Source: Nonomuraea turcica
Lineage (GTDB): Bacteria; Actinomycetota; Actinomycetes; Streptosporangiales; Streptosporangiaceae
Direction of reading: 5' to 3'
Assembly: GCF_030718205.1 (NCBI RefSeq)
Contig: NZ_JAUZQF010000037.1
Span: 1-64,000 of the forward strand
DNA length: 64,000 nt
This document shows, in pieces, positions 1-16,741 of the stretch (within the stretch, counting starts at the first letter, position 1; each line of letters opens with the position of its first letter). A program made the translations under genes and the position numbers. A model generated the notes under the pieces. The model was not told where the DNA came from, searched no databases, and saw only the letters and a program-made list of their open reading frames with translations.

Positions 1-2714
<2,714 letters not shown>

Positions 2715-2731
2715 GGGGGAGATCGCACAAA

Positions 2732-6610
<3,879 letters not shown>

Positions 6611-6632
6611 ATTCTTGATCGCCTGTAGGTGA

Positions 6633-6668
6633 CGCGCCCGGGTCTCTTGTCCAAGAGGCCCGGGCGCG
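6633..6668 (+). terminator. Hairpin after rpoC
   Basis: Arms 6633-6648 and 6653-6668 pair over 16 positions with one G-U type mismatch around the loop gtcc. The stem is very GC-rich and has no T-run, the common form of actinobacterial terminators. It starts 22 bases after the rpoC stop. Confidence 0.75.
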
Positions 6669-6684
6669 CTGCGTTCCCGGCCGG

Positions 6685-6786
6685 GGTCCATCTCGCACCA
6701 AGCGCGGGTGCGCTGCGCTCAAACCCGGGCCGTTCCCCGGCGGAGGTCCTTCTCGCACCAAGCCCGGGCGCGTCACGTTCAAACCC
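6685..6786. repeat. Two 42-base copies of a degenerate 60-base direct repeat
   Basis: The segments 6685-6726 and 6745-6786 share the frame ggtcc-tctcgcaccaagc-cggg-gcg-aaaccc with about six differences and are exactly 60 bases apart. The right arm of the preceding terminator and the bases after it look like a more decayed third copy. No gene lies over them. Function unknown; slippage-born duplication of terminator sequence is the simplest reading. Confidence 0.6.
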
Positions 6787-7116
6787 TTCTTTCGTTACGG
6801 CGGTGCCGTGGCGGCCCAGTCGCCGTACGGGGCTGAGGGCCCTCCAGGGAGACGGTTTCTGAGCCCTTCAGTGGTGCACCGCCGTTACGACGCACAGGGG
6901 GCCGAGTTCCAGGGCAGGGCGTGAGCCGCTCGTCTCTACGGTGCGCTGTGGGGCCGTGGTGGGGGTGGCGGTTGGTCGCGGTCGGGTGACGGTTGGGCGT
7001 ACCGGGGACGGAAGGCGGCGGGAGCCTATATCATGAGCGTGGAGCTGTAGATGGGCTGGATGAGATAGGCCCCGGCGACCCGGAGTGGCATGGCTGATCA
7101 GCCTTGCCGCGCCGTT
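6787..7116. other. Intergenic rpoC-rpsL stretch without a supported gene
   Basis: Short open frames on both strands here lack ribosome binding sites and have Arg/Pro/Thr-rich translations typical of GC-driven noise. No tRNA cloverleaf or long dyad was found. The end of this stretch leads into the rpsL promoter. Confidence 0.5.
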
Positions 7117-7145
7117 TTGACGTGTCGCATGGGCCTGGGTAGTCT
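7117..7145 (+). promoter_or_regulatory. Promoter of the str operon
   Basis: A -35 box TTGACG (7117-7122) and a -10 box TAGTCT (7140-7145) are separated by 17 bases, a near-canonical principal-sigma promoter. A start near 7152 would give a leader of about 220 bases before rpsL. Confidence 0.7.
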
Positions 7146-7370
7146 TGGACATCGTGCCCGTCTCTATGCGGGCTCTCGACCGTGCGCTCATTACGAGTGC
7201 GGGACGGCTTCCTGGCTCGTAAACCTCGCGGGACGTGTGCGTGAATAGCGCGACACGCCCGAGCGCGGGGGCGCCGAGACAGAGAAAACCAGCAGGTCAT
7301 GACACCGGCAGAACCTGCGAAATGCATCACAACTGACGTAACACCGGCCAAGGCACGAAACGGAGTGGCA

Positions 7371-7745
7371 GTGCCCACTATTCAGCAGTTGGTCCGCAAG
7401 GGCCGGCAGGACAAGGTCTCTAAGACCAAGACTCCTGCCCTCAAGGGGAGTCCGCAGCGGCGCGGCGTGTGCCAGCGCGTCTACACCACGACCCCGAAGA
7501 AGCCCAACTCGGCACTGCGTAAGGTGGCCCGCGTTCGGCTCACGAACGGCATTGAGGTCACGGCCTACATCCCCGGTGTGGGTCACAACCTGCAGGAGCA
7601 CTCCATCGTGCTCGTGCGTGGCGGTCGTGTGAAGGACCTGCCTGGTGTTCGCTACAAGATCATCCGCGGTTCGCTGGACACCCAGGGTGTCCGCAACCGC
7701 AAGCAGGCCCGTAGCCGCTACGGCGCGAAGAAGGAGAAGAGCTAA
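7371..7745 (+). CDS. rpsL: 30S ribosomal protein S12
   Basis: Decoding-centre protein of the 30S subunit, 124 residues. The GTG at 7371 is chosen because it gives the family N-terminus MPTIQQLVRKGR and has a ggag motif five bases upstream; the frame stays open to an upstream ATG at 7299 that would add 24 unrelated residues. Lys43 and Lys88, the two positions where streptomycin-resistance substitutions occur, are both the wild-type lysine. First gene of the str operon, followed by rpsG after two bases. Confidence 0.98.
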   Translation: MPTIQQLVRKGRQDKVSKTKTPALKGSPQRRGVCQRVYTTTPKKPNSALRKVARVRLTNGIEVTAYIPGVGHNLQEHSIVLVRGGRVKDLPGVRYKIIRGSLDTQGVRNRKQARSRYGAKKEKS

Positions 7746-7747
7746 CA

Positions 7748-8218
7748 ATGCCTCGTAAGGGTTCTCCTGGCCGTCGTCAGCTCATGGCTGACCCGGTTTA
7801 CAGCTCGCCGCTGGTGACCGCTCTGATCAACAAGGTGCTCCTGGACGGCAAGCGCTCCATCGCGCAGTCGATCGTCTACGGCGCCCTCGAGGGCTGCAGG
7901 GAGAAGACGGGCAACGACCCGGTCGTCACCCTGAAGCGCGCGCTCGACAACGTCAAGCCGACTCTCGAGGTCCGCAGCCGCCGTGTCGGTGGCGCGACCT
8001 ACCAGGTGCCGGTCGAGGTGCGCGCCGCGCGCAGCACCACCCTGGCCCTGCGCTGGCTGGTGCAATACTCCCGCGCCCGCCGCGAGAAGACCATGACCGA
8101 GCGCCTCATGAACGAGCTCCTCGACGCCAGCAACGGCCTCGGGGCGAGCGTCAAGAAGCGCGAGGACACCCACAAGATGGCCGAGTCCAACAAGGCCTTC
8201 GCCCACTACCGCTGGTAA
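7748..8218 (+). CDS. rpsG: 30S ribosomal protein S7
   Basis: Primary binder of the 3' major domain of 16S rRNA, 156 residues, standard length. It begins MPRKGSPGRRQLMADP and carries the conserved helical core with RRVGGATYQVPVEV. It starts two bases after rpsL, so the two are almost certainly translated from one message. The C-terminus ends HYRW as in other actinobacteria. In E. coli S7 is the autoregulator of this operon; no comparable target site was identified here. Confidence 0.98.
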   Translation: MPRKGSPGRRQLMADPVYSSPLVTALINKVLLDGKRSIAQSIVYGALEGCREKTGNDPVVTLKRALDNVKPTLEVRSRRVGGATYQVPVEVRAARSTTLALRWLVQYSRARREKTMTERLMNELLDASNGLGASVKKREDTHKMAESNKAFAHYRW

Positions 8219-8255
8219 CAGCGGGTTCGACGAGACGACGAGGACGCGAGTTAAA

Positions 8256-10355
<2,100 letters not shown>

Positions 10356-10356
10356 T

Positions 10357-10433
10357 TCCTGGTCCGATCCTGCGAGGGATCGAGCCAGGACTTCTGTCCT
10401 GGTCCCTGGTGGGGTGGTGCGAGCCACCCCGCC
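10357..10433 (+). promoter_or_regulatory. Overlapping hairpins between fusA and tuf
   Basis: Starting one base after the fusA stop, tcctgg (10357-10362) plus gatcc (10366-10370) pair with ggatc (10377-10381) plus ccagga (10385-10390). The same ccagga can instead pair with tcctgg at 10397-10402. A third stem of ten pairs spans 10408-10433 (ggtggggtgg with ccaccccgcc, one G-U type pair). The first two structures are mutually exclusive. This is either a partial terminator or attenuator setting the fusA/tuf ratio, or a processing site. Confidence 0.5.
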
Positions 10434-10505
10434 GCCAAGGGGTTCGGGAGTTCCCGGGCCCGAGTGTGTAGACGAAAGTCAGTCAGATTCTCAAGGAGAG
10501 AACCA

Positions 10506-11699
10506 GTGGGCAAGGCCAAGTTCGAGCGGACCAAGCCGCACATGAACATCGGCACCATTGGACACATCGACCACGGCAAGACCACGCTGACCGCGGCGAT
10601 CACCAAGGTGCTTCACGACCGTTTCCCCGAGCTGAACAAGGCGACCCCGTTCGACAAGATCGACAAGGCGCCGGAGGAGAAGGCTCGCGGCATCACGATC
10701 TCGATCGCGCACGTCGAGTACCAGACGGAGAAGCGTCACTACGCGCACGTTGACTGCCCTGGTCACGCGGACTACGTGAAGAACATGATCACCGGTGCCG
10801 CTCAGATGGACGGCGCCATCCTCGTGGTCGCCGCCACCGACGGCCCGATGCCGCAGACGAAGGAGCACGTCCTCCTGGCCCGCCAGGTCGGCGTCCCCTA
10901 CATCGTCGTGGCCCTCAACAAGGCCGACATGGTGGACGACGAGGAGATCCTCGAGCTCGTCGAGCTGGAGGTCCGTGAGCTCCTGTCCGCTCAGGAGTTC
11001 CCCGGCGACGACCTGCCGGTCGTCCGCGTCTCCGCGCTCAAGGCTCTCGAGGGCGACGAGAAGTGGGCCGACAGCATCGTCGAGCTGATGAACGCCGTGG
11101 ACGAGAACGTTCCCGAGCCGCCGCGTGAGACGGACAAGCCGTTCCTCATGCCGGTCGAGGACGTCTTCTCGATCACCGGTCGCGGCACGGTCGTCACTGG
11201 CCGTATCGAGCGCGGCATCGTCAAGGTCAACGAGCAGGTCGACATCATCGGCATCAAGCCGGAGAAGACGACGACCACCGTCACCAGCATCGAGATGTTC
11301 AACAAGATGCTCGACGAGGGTCACGCCGGTGACAACGCCGCCCTGCTGCTCCGCGGCATCAAGCGCGACGACGTCGAGCGCGGCCAGTGCATCATCAAGC
11401 CGGGCACGACGACCCCGCACACCGATTTCACCGGTCAGGTCTACATCCTGTCCAAGGACGAGGGCGGCCGCCACACGCCGTTCTTCAACAACTACCGCCC
11501 GCAGTTCTACTTCCGTACGACTGACGTGACCGGTGTCGTGCACCTCCCCGAGGGCACCGAGATGGTCATGCCGGGCGACAACACCGAAATGCGCGTTGAG
11601 CTGATCCAGCCCATCGCCATGGAGGAAGGCCTCAAGTTCGCGATCCGTGAGGGTGGCCGCACCGTCGGCGCCGGCCGGGTCGTGAAGATCATCAAGTAG
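10506..11699 (+). CDS. tuf: Elongation factor Tu
   Basis: GTPase that delivers aminoacyl-tRNA to the ribosome, 397 residues. The GTG at 10506 is preceded by aaggag at about nine bases and gives the family start VGKAKFERTKPHMNIG; an in-frame ATG at 10464 would add 14 unrelated residues. G1 is GHIDHGKT at residues 19-26, then RGITISIAHVEYQT, DCPGHADY and NKAD. The effector and domain II/III regions are full length. Last gene of the str operon, 150 bases after fusA, and followed by a strong hairpin. Confidence 0.98.
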   Translation: MGKAKFERTKPHMNIGTIGHIDHGKTTLTAAITKVLHDRFPELNKATPFDKIDKAPEEKARGITISIAHVEYQTEKRHYAHVDCPGHADYVKNMITGAAQMDGAILVVAATDGPMPQTKEHVLLARQVGVPYIVVALNKADMVDDEEILELVELEVRELLSAQEFPGDDLPVVRVSALKALEGDEKWADSIVELMNAVDENVPEPPRETDKPFLMPVEDVFSITGRGTVVTGRIERGIVKVNEQVDIIGIKPEKTTTTVTSIEMFNKMLDEGHAGDNAALLLRGIKRDDVERGQCIIKPGTTTPHTDFTGQVYILSKDEGGRHTPFFNNYRPQFYFRTTDVTGVVHLPEGTEMVMPGDNTEMRVELIQPIAMEEGLKFAIREGGRTVGAGRVVKIIK

Positions 11700-11712
11700 C
11701 TAGACCGTCGGG

Positions 11713-11750
11713 GCGGCGGTCGGCCCCGAACATCCGGGTCCGACCGCCGC
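11713..11750 (+). terminator. Terminator after tuf
   Basis: Perfect 11-base arms gcggcggtcgg (11713-11723) and ccgaccgccgc (11740-11750) enclose a 16-base loop. There is no T-run. It lies 13 bases after the tuf stop. Confidence 0.75.
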
Positions 11751-11776
11751 ACCACGTAAGAGCCTCGCGTAAAGGG

Positions 11777-11830
11777 CCGTGATCCAGCAGTAGCTTCGGC
11801 CTCGTGACCGAAGTCACTGCCGGATCACGG
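11777..11830. terminator. Long 23-bp hairpin upstream of the S10 operon
   Basis: Arms 11777-11799 and 11808-11830 pair over 23 positions with three mismatches around an eight-base loop. It follows the tuf terminator by 26 bases. It may be a second terminator insulating S10 from the str operon, or the 5' structure of the S10 leader; no poly-T run follows. Confidence 0.6.
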
Positions 11831-11870
11831 AAGAAATGGCAGATCGACTGCGTCTGCCTCGTGGGGTCAA

Positions 11871-11922
11871 GCAGGCTTTGGCCTGCACCAGCACAGCGGC
11901 AACAGGCCGCACGATACTTTTT
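11871..11922 (+). promoter_or_regulatory. Candidate S10 leader with alternative hairpins and a T-run
   Basis: gcaggc (11871-11876) pairs with gcctgc (11881-11886) around a four-base loop. The overlapping ggcctg (11880-11885) can instead pair with caggcc (11903-11908), followed ten bases later by TTTTT (11918-11922). The layout resembles an anti-terminator/terminator switch 30 bases before rpsJ, but the stems are only six pairs. Inference only. Confidence 0.35.
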
Positions 11923-11952
11923 CAGACGACAGCGAAGGACACCGAGGCCACT

Positions 11953-12261
11953 ATGGCGGGACAGAAGATCCGCATTCGGCTCAAGGCCTATGACCACGAG
12001 GTCATCGACAGCTCGGCCAAGAAGATCGTCGAGACGGTGACGCGGACTGGCGCGAAGGTCGCGGGCCCGGTGCCGCTGCCGACCGAGAAGAACGTGTACT
12101 GCGTCATCCGCTCGCCGCACAAGTACAAGGACAGCCGCGAGCACTTCGAGATGCGCACGCACAAGCGGCTGATTGACATCATCGACCCGACCCCCAAGAC
12201 GGTTGACTCGCTCATGCGGCTCGACCTTCCCGCGGGTGTCGACATTTCGATCAAGCTCTGA
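11953..12261 (+). CDS. rpsJ: 30S ribosomal protein S10
   Basis: 30S head protein, also the NusE component of antitermination complexes, 102 residues. ATG at 11953 gives MAGQKIRIRLKAYDHEVID, the family N-terminus; a longer in-frame reading from 11836 has an unrelated leader peptide. Conserved block PLPTEKNVYCVIRSPHKYKD is present. First gene of the S10 operon. Confidence 0.98.
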   Translation: MAGQKIRIRLKAYDHEVIDSSAKKIVETVTRTGAKVAGPVPLPTEKNVYCVIRSPHKYKDSREHFEMRTHKRLIDIIDPTPKTVDSLMRLDLPAGVDISIKL

Positions 12262-12275
12262 GGGAACGCACTGAC

Positions 12276-12929
12276 ATGGCTAAGACGATGAAGGGCGTCC
12301 TGGGCAAGAAGCTCGGCATGACCCAGGTCTTCGACGCGGACAACCGGATGGTTCCGGTGACCGTGGTCGAGGCCGGTCCGTGCGTGGTGACCCGCGTCCG
12401 CACCGCAGAGAAGGACGGCTACTCCGCCATCCAGCTCGGCTTCGGGCAGGTCGACCCCCGGAAGGTCAACAAGCCGCTCGGCGACTACCTGCGTAAGCAC
12501 GACATCACCCCGCGCCGTTACTTCGCGGAGATCCGCACCGACGACGCGAGCGACTACACCCTGGGCCAGGAGCTGCTGGCCGACACCTTCGAGGCCGGCC
12601 AGTTCGTCGACGTGACGGGCAAGAGCAAGGGCAAGGGCTTCGCCGGTGTCATGAAGCGGCACGGCTTCGGTGGTCTGGGCGCGTCGCACGGTACGCAGCG
12701 CAAGCACCGCTCGCCGGGTTCCATCGGTGGCTGCGCCACCCCGGGCCGCGTTTTCAAGGGTCTGCGCATGGCTGGCCGGATGGGTAACGTCCGCACCACT
12801 GTGCAGAGCCTCAAGGTTCACTCCGTGGACGCCGAGAATGGTCTCATCCTGATCAAGGGTGCGATCCCCGGCGCCAACGGCAGCCTGGTCCTCGTCCGTA
12901 CCGCTGCCAAGAAGGGGGCATCCAAGTGA
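12276..12929 (+). CDS. rplC: 50S ribosomal protein L3
   Basis: Early-assembly 23S rRNA binder, 217 residues. The extended loop that reaches the peptidyl-transferase centre is at residues 131-160 (FGGLGASHGTQRKHRSPGSI region). It starts 14 bases after rpsJ with a gaggg ribosome binding site and overlaps rplD by four bases, GTGA, which implies translational coupling. Confidence 0.98.
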   Translation: MAKTMKGVLGKKLGMTQVFDADNRMVPVTVVEAGPCVVTRVRTAEKDGYSAIQLGFGQVDPRKVNKPLGDYLRKHDITPRRYFAEIRTDDASDYTLGQELLADTFEAGQFVDVTGKSKGKGFAGVMKRHGFGGLGASHGTQRKHRSPGSIGGCATPGRVFKGLRMAGRMGNVRTTVQSLKVHSVDAENGLILIKGAIPGANGSLVLVRTAAKKGASK

Positions 12930-13576
12930 GCACCACTATCGACGTCCTCGACCCCAGCGGGGCGAAGACCGGCACGGTTGACCTGCCCGAAAACATCTTC
13001 GGCACCAAGGTCAACGTTCCGCTGATCCACCAGGTGGTCGTGGCCCAGCTCGCCGCTCGCCGGCAGGGCACGCACAAGGCCAAGACCCGTGGTGAGGTCT
13101 CCGGCGGCGGCAAGAAGCCGTACCGCCAGAAGGGCACCGGCCGCGCCCGTCAGGGCTCGACCCGTGCGCCGCAGTTCGCCGGCGGTGGCGTCGTTCACGG
13201 TCCCCTGCCGCGTGACTACTCGCAGCGCACGCCCAAGAAGATGAAGGCCGCCGCGCTGCGCGGCGCCCTGTCCGACCGCGCGAGCGGCGGCCGCGTCCAC
13301 GTGGTCAGCTCGCTGGTCACGGGGGAGACCCCCAAGACCAAGGCCGCGCTCGAGGCGCTGCGCAAGGTCACGCAGGCGCGGCGCGTGCTCGTCGTGGTCG
13401 ACGAGGCCGACGAGATGACGTGGCTGAGCCTGCGCAACGCCCCTGAGGTCCACCTGCTGGACGCGGGGCAGCTCAACACGTACGACGTGCTCGTGTCCGA
13501 CGACGTGGTCTTCACCCAGGAGGCGTACGACCAGGTCGTGGCCAGACTGAGCAACGGCGGGAAGGAAGAGGCCTGA
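12926..13576 (+). CDS. rplD: 50S ribosomal protein L4
   Basis: Large-subunit protein lining the exit tunnel, 216 residues; E. coli L4 also represses the S10 operon. GTG start at 12926 inside the end of rplC. The tunnel loop GGGKKPYRQKGTGRARQGS lies near residues 56-74 and shows no insertion or deletion. It ends overlapping rplW by one base. Confidence 0.98.
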   Translation: MSTTIDVLDPSGAKTGTVDLPENIFGTKVNVPLIHQVVVAQLAARRQGTHKAKTRGEVSGGGKKPYRQKGTGRARQGSTRAPQFAGGGVVHGPLPRDYSQRTPKKMKAAALRGALSDRASGGRVHVVSSLVTGETPKTKAALEALRKVTQARRVLVVVDEADEMTWLSLRNAPEVHLLDAGQLNTYDVLVSDDVVFTQEAYDQVVARLSNGGKEEA

Positions 13577-13878
13577 TGGACAAGATCGCCGACCCGCGCG
13601 ACGTCATCATCAAGCCGGTCGTCTCTGAGAAGAGCTACGGCCTGATCGATGAGCACAACAAGTACACGTTCCTGGTGAAGACGACCGCGAACAAGACCCA
13701 GGTCAAGATCGCTGTTGAGCAGATCTTCGGGGTCAAGGTCACCGACGTGAACACGATCAACCGGCAGGGCAAGCGCAAGCGCACCCGCACCGGCTACGGC
13801 AAGCGTCCCGACACCAAGCGCGCGATCGTGAGCCTGGTTGAGGGCGATCGGATCGACATCTTCGGTCAGATCGGCTAG
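13576..13878 (+). CDS. rplW: 50S ribosomal protein L23
   Basis: Exit-tunnel rim protein that docks SRP and trigger factor, 100 residues. MDKIADPRDVIIKPVVSEKS start, then the RNA-binding loop with the basic GKRKRTRTGYGKRPD. The ATG shares its first base with the rplD stop. A structured 103-base gap follows. Confidence 0.98.
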   Translation: MDKIADPRDVIIKPVVSEKSYGLIDEHNKYTFLVKTTANKTQVKIAVEQIFGVKVTDVNTINRQGKRKRTRTGYGKRPDTKRAIVSLVEGDRIDIFGQIG

Positions 13879-13893
13879 CAGCCACAGATAGTG

Positions 13894-13944
13894 CGCGGGC
13901 CGAACAGGCCCGCGGGGCGAGACCGTCGCACTTCGGTGCGGCGG
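13894..13944 (+). promoter_or_regulatory. Two hairpins between rplW and rplB
   Basis: cgcgggcc (13894-13901) pairs with ggcccgcg (13907-13914). A second stem, ccgtcgcac (13923-13931) with gtgcggcgg (13936-13944), closes a UUCG tetraloop and has one G-U pair. Position inside an operon suggests processing, mRNA stability or attenuation rather than full termination. Confidence 0.5.
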
Positions 13945-13981
13945 GCTCACCCATGTAACCGACGAAGGATGAACGAAAAAG

Positions 13982-14818
13982 ATGGGCATCCGTAAGTACA
14001 AGCCGACCACTCCGGGTCGCCGCGGATCGAGTGTCTCGGACTTCTCCGAGATCACCCGCAGCGAGCCCGAGAAGTCGTTGCTTGCGCCCCTTCACGGCAA
14101 GGGCGGCCGCAACGTACACGGCCGGGTCACCGCACGCCACCAGGGCGGCGGTCACAAGCGCGCCTACCGGATCATTGACTTCCGTAGGCATGACAAGGAC
14201 GGCATTCCGGCCAAGGTCGCTCACATCGAGTACGACCCCAACCGCACCGCCAATATCGCTCTGCTCCACTACGCCGACGGCGAGAAGCGCTACATCATCG
14301 CGCCGACCGGCCTCAAGCAGGGCGACCGTATCGAGAACGGCCCCGCGGCCGACATCAAGCCGGGCAACTGCCTGCCGCTGCGCAACATCCCGACCGGTAC
14401 CTTCATCCACGCGGTGGAGCTCCGTCCGGGCGGCGGCGCCAAGCTCGGCCGTAGCGCGGGTGCCCAGATCCAGCTGCTCGCCAAGGAAGGCCAGTACGCC
14501 ACCCTGCGTATGCCGTCCGGTGAGATGCGCATGGTCGACGTGCGCTGCCGGGCGACGGTGGGCCAGGTCGGCAACGCCGAGCAGGCCAACATCAACTGGG
14601 GTAAGGCCGGCCGTATGCGGTGGAAGGGCAAGCGCCCCACCGTCCGCGGTGTCGCGATGAACCCCGTCGACCACCCGCACGGTGGTGGTGAGGGCAAGAC
14701 CTCCGGTGGTCGCCACCCGGTGAACCCGAAGGGTAAGCCCGAGGGCCGCACCCGCCAGGCCAACAAGTCCAGCGACCGGCTGATCATCCGTCGTCGGAGC
14801 AAGAGGAAGAAGCGGTAG
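13982..14818 (+). CDS. rplB: 50S ribosomal protein L2
   Basis: Essential for subunit joining and peptidyl transfer, 278 residues. The conserved NPVDHPHGGGEG block is at residues 227-238, including the histidine equivalent to the essential E. coli His229. The basic C-terminus ends RRRSKRKKR. It starts after a structured gap and precedes rpsS by 11 bases. Confidence 0.98.
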   Translation: MGIRKYKPTTPGRRGSSVSDFSEITRSEPEKSLLAPLHGKGGRNVHGRVTARHQGGGHKRAYRIIDFRRHDKDGIPAKVAHIEYDPNRTANIALLHYADGEKRYIIAPTGLKQGDRIENGPAADIKPGNCLPLRNIPTGTFIHAVELRPGGGAKLGRSAGAQIQLLAKEGQYATLRMPSGEMRMVDVRCRATVGQVGNAEQANINWGKAGRMRWKGKRPTVRGVAMNPVDHPHGGGEGKTSGGRHPVNPKGKPEGRTRQANKSSDRLIIRRRSKRKKR

Positions 14819-14829
14819 GAGCAGCCGAA

Positions 14830-15108
14830 ATGCCACGTAGCCTTAAGAAGGGTCCCTTCGTGGACGACCACCTCGCCAAGAAGGTGGACGCCCAGAACGA
14901 GAAGGGCACCAAAACCGTCATCAAGACGTGGTCGCGGCGCTCCATGATCGTTCCCGACATGCTCGGGCACACGATCGCCGTGCACGACGGCCGCAAGCAC
15001 GTCCCGGTGTTCGTCACCGAGTCCATGATCGGCCACAAGCTCGGAGAGTTCGCCCCCACGCGGACGTTCCGCAGCCACGTCAAGGAAGACCGCCGCAGCC
15101 GGCGGTAA
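14830..15108 (+). CDS. rpsS: 30S ribosomal protein S19
   Basis: 30S head protein that contacts S13 and the A-site finger, 92 residues. MPRSLKKGPFVDDHL start and C-terminal LGEFAPTRTFRSHVK are family hallmarks. Eleven bases after rplB. Confidence 0.98.
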   Translation: MPRSLKKGPFVDDHLAKKVDAQNEKGTKTVIKTWSRRSMIVPDMLGHTIAVHDGRKHVPVFVTESMIGHKLGEFAPTRTFRSHVKEDRRSRR

Positions 15109-15132
15109 GCGTCCCGGAAGTAGGAGAAAGCG

Positions 15133-15486
15133 ATGGAAGCCAGGGCTCAGGCGCGGTTCGTCCGTGTCACGCCCCAGAAGGCCCGCCGTGTGGTGGACCT
15201 CATTCGCGGGCTGCCCGCTTCGGAGGCGCAGGCCGTGCTGCAGTTCGCTCCCCAGTCGGCGAGCGAGCCGATCTTCAAGGTGCTCAGCAGCGCCATGGCG
15301 AACGCTGAGCACAACTTCGACCTCGACCCGCAGACGCTCGTCGTCAGCCGGGCCTGGGTCGACGAGGGCCCGACGCTGAAGCGGTTCCGTCCGCGTGCAC
15401 AGGGTCGCGCCTATCGGATCAACAAGCGGACGAGCCACATCACTGTGATCGTGGAGTCCCGCGAGCCGAAGGGAAGGACCCGATAG
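15133..15486 (+). CDS. rplV: 50S ribosomal protein L22
   Basis: Exit-tunnel protein, 117 residues, with the tunnel-lining beta hairpin around PTLKRFRPRAQGRAYRINKR and no insertion or deletion that would suggest macrolide resistance. A taggagaaa binding site precedes the ATG. It ends overlapping rpsC by one base. Confidence 0.98.
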   Translation: MEARAQARFVRVTPQKARRVVDLIRGLPASEAQAVLQFAPQSASEPIFKVLSSAMANAEHNFDLDPQTLVVSRAWVDEGPTLKRFRPRAQGRAYRINKRTSHITVIVESREPKGRTR

Positions 15487-16319
15487 TGGGCCAGAAGGTT
15501 AACCCGCACGGGTTCCGCCTCGGCATCACGACCGACTTCAAGAGCCGGTGGTACGCCGACAAGCTGTACAAGTCGTACGTCGCCGAGGACGTGGCGATCC
15601 GCCGCATGCTGCAGAAGGGCATGGAGCGGGCCGGCATCTCCAAGGTCGAGATCGAGCGCACCACGGACCGTGTGCAGGTGGACATCCACACCGCGCGGCC
15701 CGGCATCGTGATCGGCCGGCGCGGCGCCGAGGCGGACCGTATCCGTGGCGACCTGGAGAAGCTGACCAAGAAGCAGGTCCAGCTCAACATCCTCGAGGTC
15801 AAGAACCCGGAGATCGACGCGCAGCTCGTCGCGCAGGGCGTGGCCGAGCAGCTGTCCAGCCGTGTCTCGTTCCGCCGTGCCATGCGCAAGGCGATGCAGT
15901 CGGCCATGAAGTCCGGCGCCAAGGGCATCCGTGTCCAGTGCGCGGGTCGTCTGGGCGGCGCTGAGATGTCGAGGTCGGAGTTCTACCGCGAGGGTCGCGT
16001 GCCACTGCACACGCTCCGCGCGGACATCGACTACGGCTTCTACGAGGCCCGCACGACCTTCGGCCGCATCGGCGTGAAGGTCTGGATCTACAAGGGCGAG
16101 GCTCCGACCAGCCGCGCCGAGCGCGAGGCGGCTGCCGCCGGTGCTCGTGCCGGCCAGCGTCGCGAGCGCGACGACCGTCGTGGCGGCGGTGAGCGTCCCC
16201 GCCGTGGTGGTGGCGACCGCCCGCGTCGCGGTGGTGGCCGCGCCCCCCGTACTGAGGCCGCCTCCCAGGCTGCCCCCGAGACCGGCCCGGCCGCGCAGCC
16301 GGGTGCTGAAGGGAGCTGA
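15486..16319 (+). CDS. rpsC: 30S ribosomal protein S3 with long basic tail
   Basis: mRNA entry-site protein, 277 residues, longer than the roughly 210-235 residues of many bacteria. GTG start overlaps the rplV stop. The KH domain carries GRRG at residues 77-80. The conserved fold ends near residue 208; the rest is a low-complexity tail with repeats of RRGGG/PRRGGGD, then an Ala/Pro/Glu-rich end. Such tails occur in other actinobacteria; the function of this one is not known. Confidence 0.98.
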   Translation: MGQKVNPHGFRLGITTDFKSRWYADKLYKSYVAEDVAIRRMLQKGMERAGISKVEIERTTDRVQVDIHTARPGIVIGRRGAEADRIRGDLEKLTKKQVQLNILEVKNPEIDAQLVAQGVAEQLSSRVSFRRAMRKAMQSAMKSGAKGIRVQCAGRLGGAEMSRSEFYREGRVPLHTLRADIDYGFYEARTTFGRIGVKVWIYKGEAPTSRAEREAAAAGARAGQRRERDDRRGGGERPRRGGGDRPRRGGGRAPRTEAASQAAPETGPAAQPGAEGS

Positions 16320-16321
16320 CC

Positions 16322-16741
16322 ATGCTGATCCCGCGCAGGGTCAAGCACCGCAAGCAGCACCGGCCCGACCGCAGCGGAGCCGCCAAGGGCGGCACCAGGG
16401 TCACGTTCGGCGAGTTCGGCATTCAGGCGATTGAGCACTCTTACGTGACCAACCGTCAGATCGAGTCCGCTCGTATCGCGATGACCCGTCACATCCGCCG
16501 TGGTGGCAAGGTGTGGATCAACATCTACCCCGACCGCCCGCTCACCAAGAAGCCCGCCGAGACCCGCATGGGTTCCGGTAAGGGCTCGCCGGAGTGGTGG
16601 ATCGCCAACGTCAAGCCCGGACGCGTGATGTTCGAGCTGTCCGGCGTGGCGGAGTCGGTGGCGCGTGAGGCGCTCACCAGGGCGATTCACAAACTGCCGA
16701 TGAAGTGCAAGATCGTTAAGCGTGAAGTGGGTGAGGCGTGA
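16322..16741 (+). CDS. rplP: 50S ribosomal protein L16
   Basis: Late-assembly protein near the A-site tRNA elbow, 139 residues. MLIPRRVKHRKQHRP start, core GSGKGSPEWWIANVKPGRVM. It begins two bases after rpsC and its stop shares one base with the rpmC ATG. Confidence 0.98.
   Translation: MLIPRRVKHRKQHRPDRSGAAKGGTRVTFGEFGIQAIEHSYVTNRQIESARIAMTRHIRRGGKVWINIYPDRPLTKKPAETRMGSGKGSPEWWIANVKPGRVMFELSGVAESVAREALTRAIHKLPMKCKIVKREVGEA

Noticed and set aside
6868..7191. Possible small gene in the rpoC-rpsL gap
   Set aside because: 107-codon minus-strand frame has no binding site, unrelated composition and overlaps the rpsL promoter.
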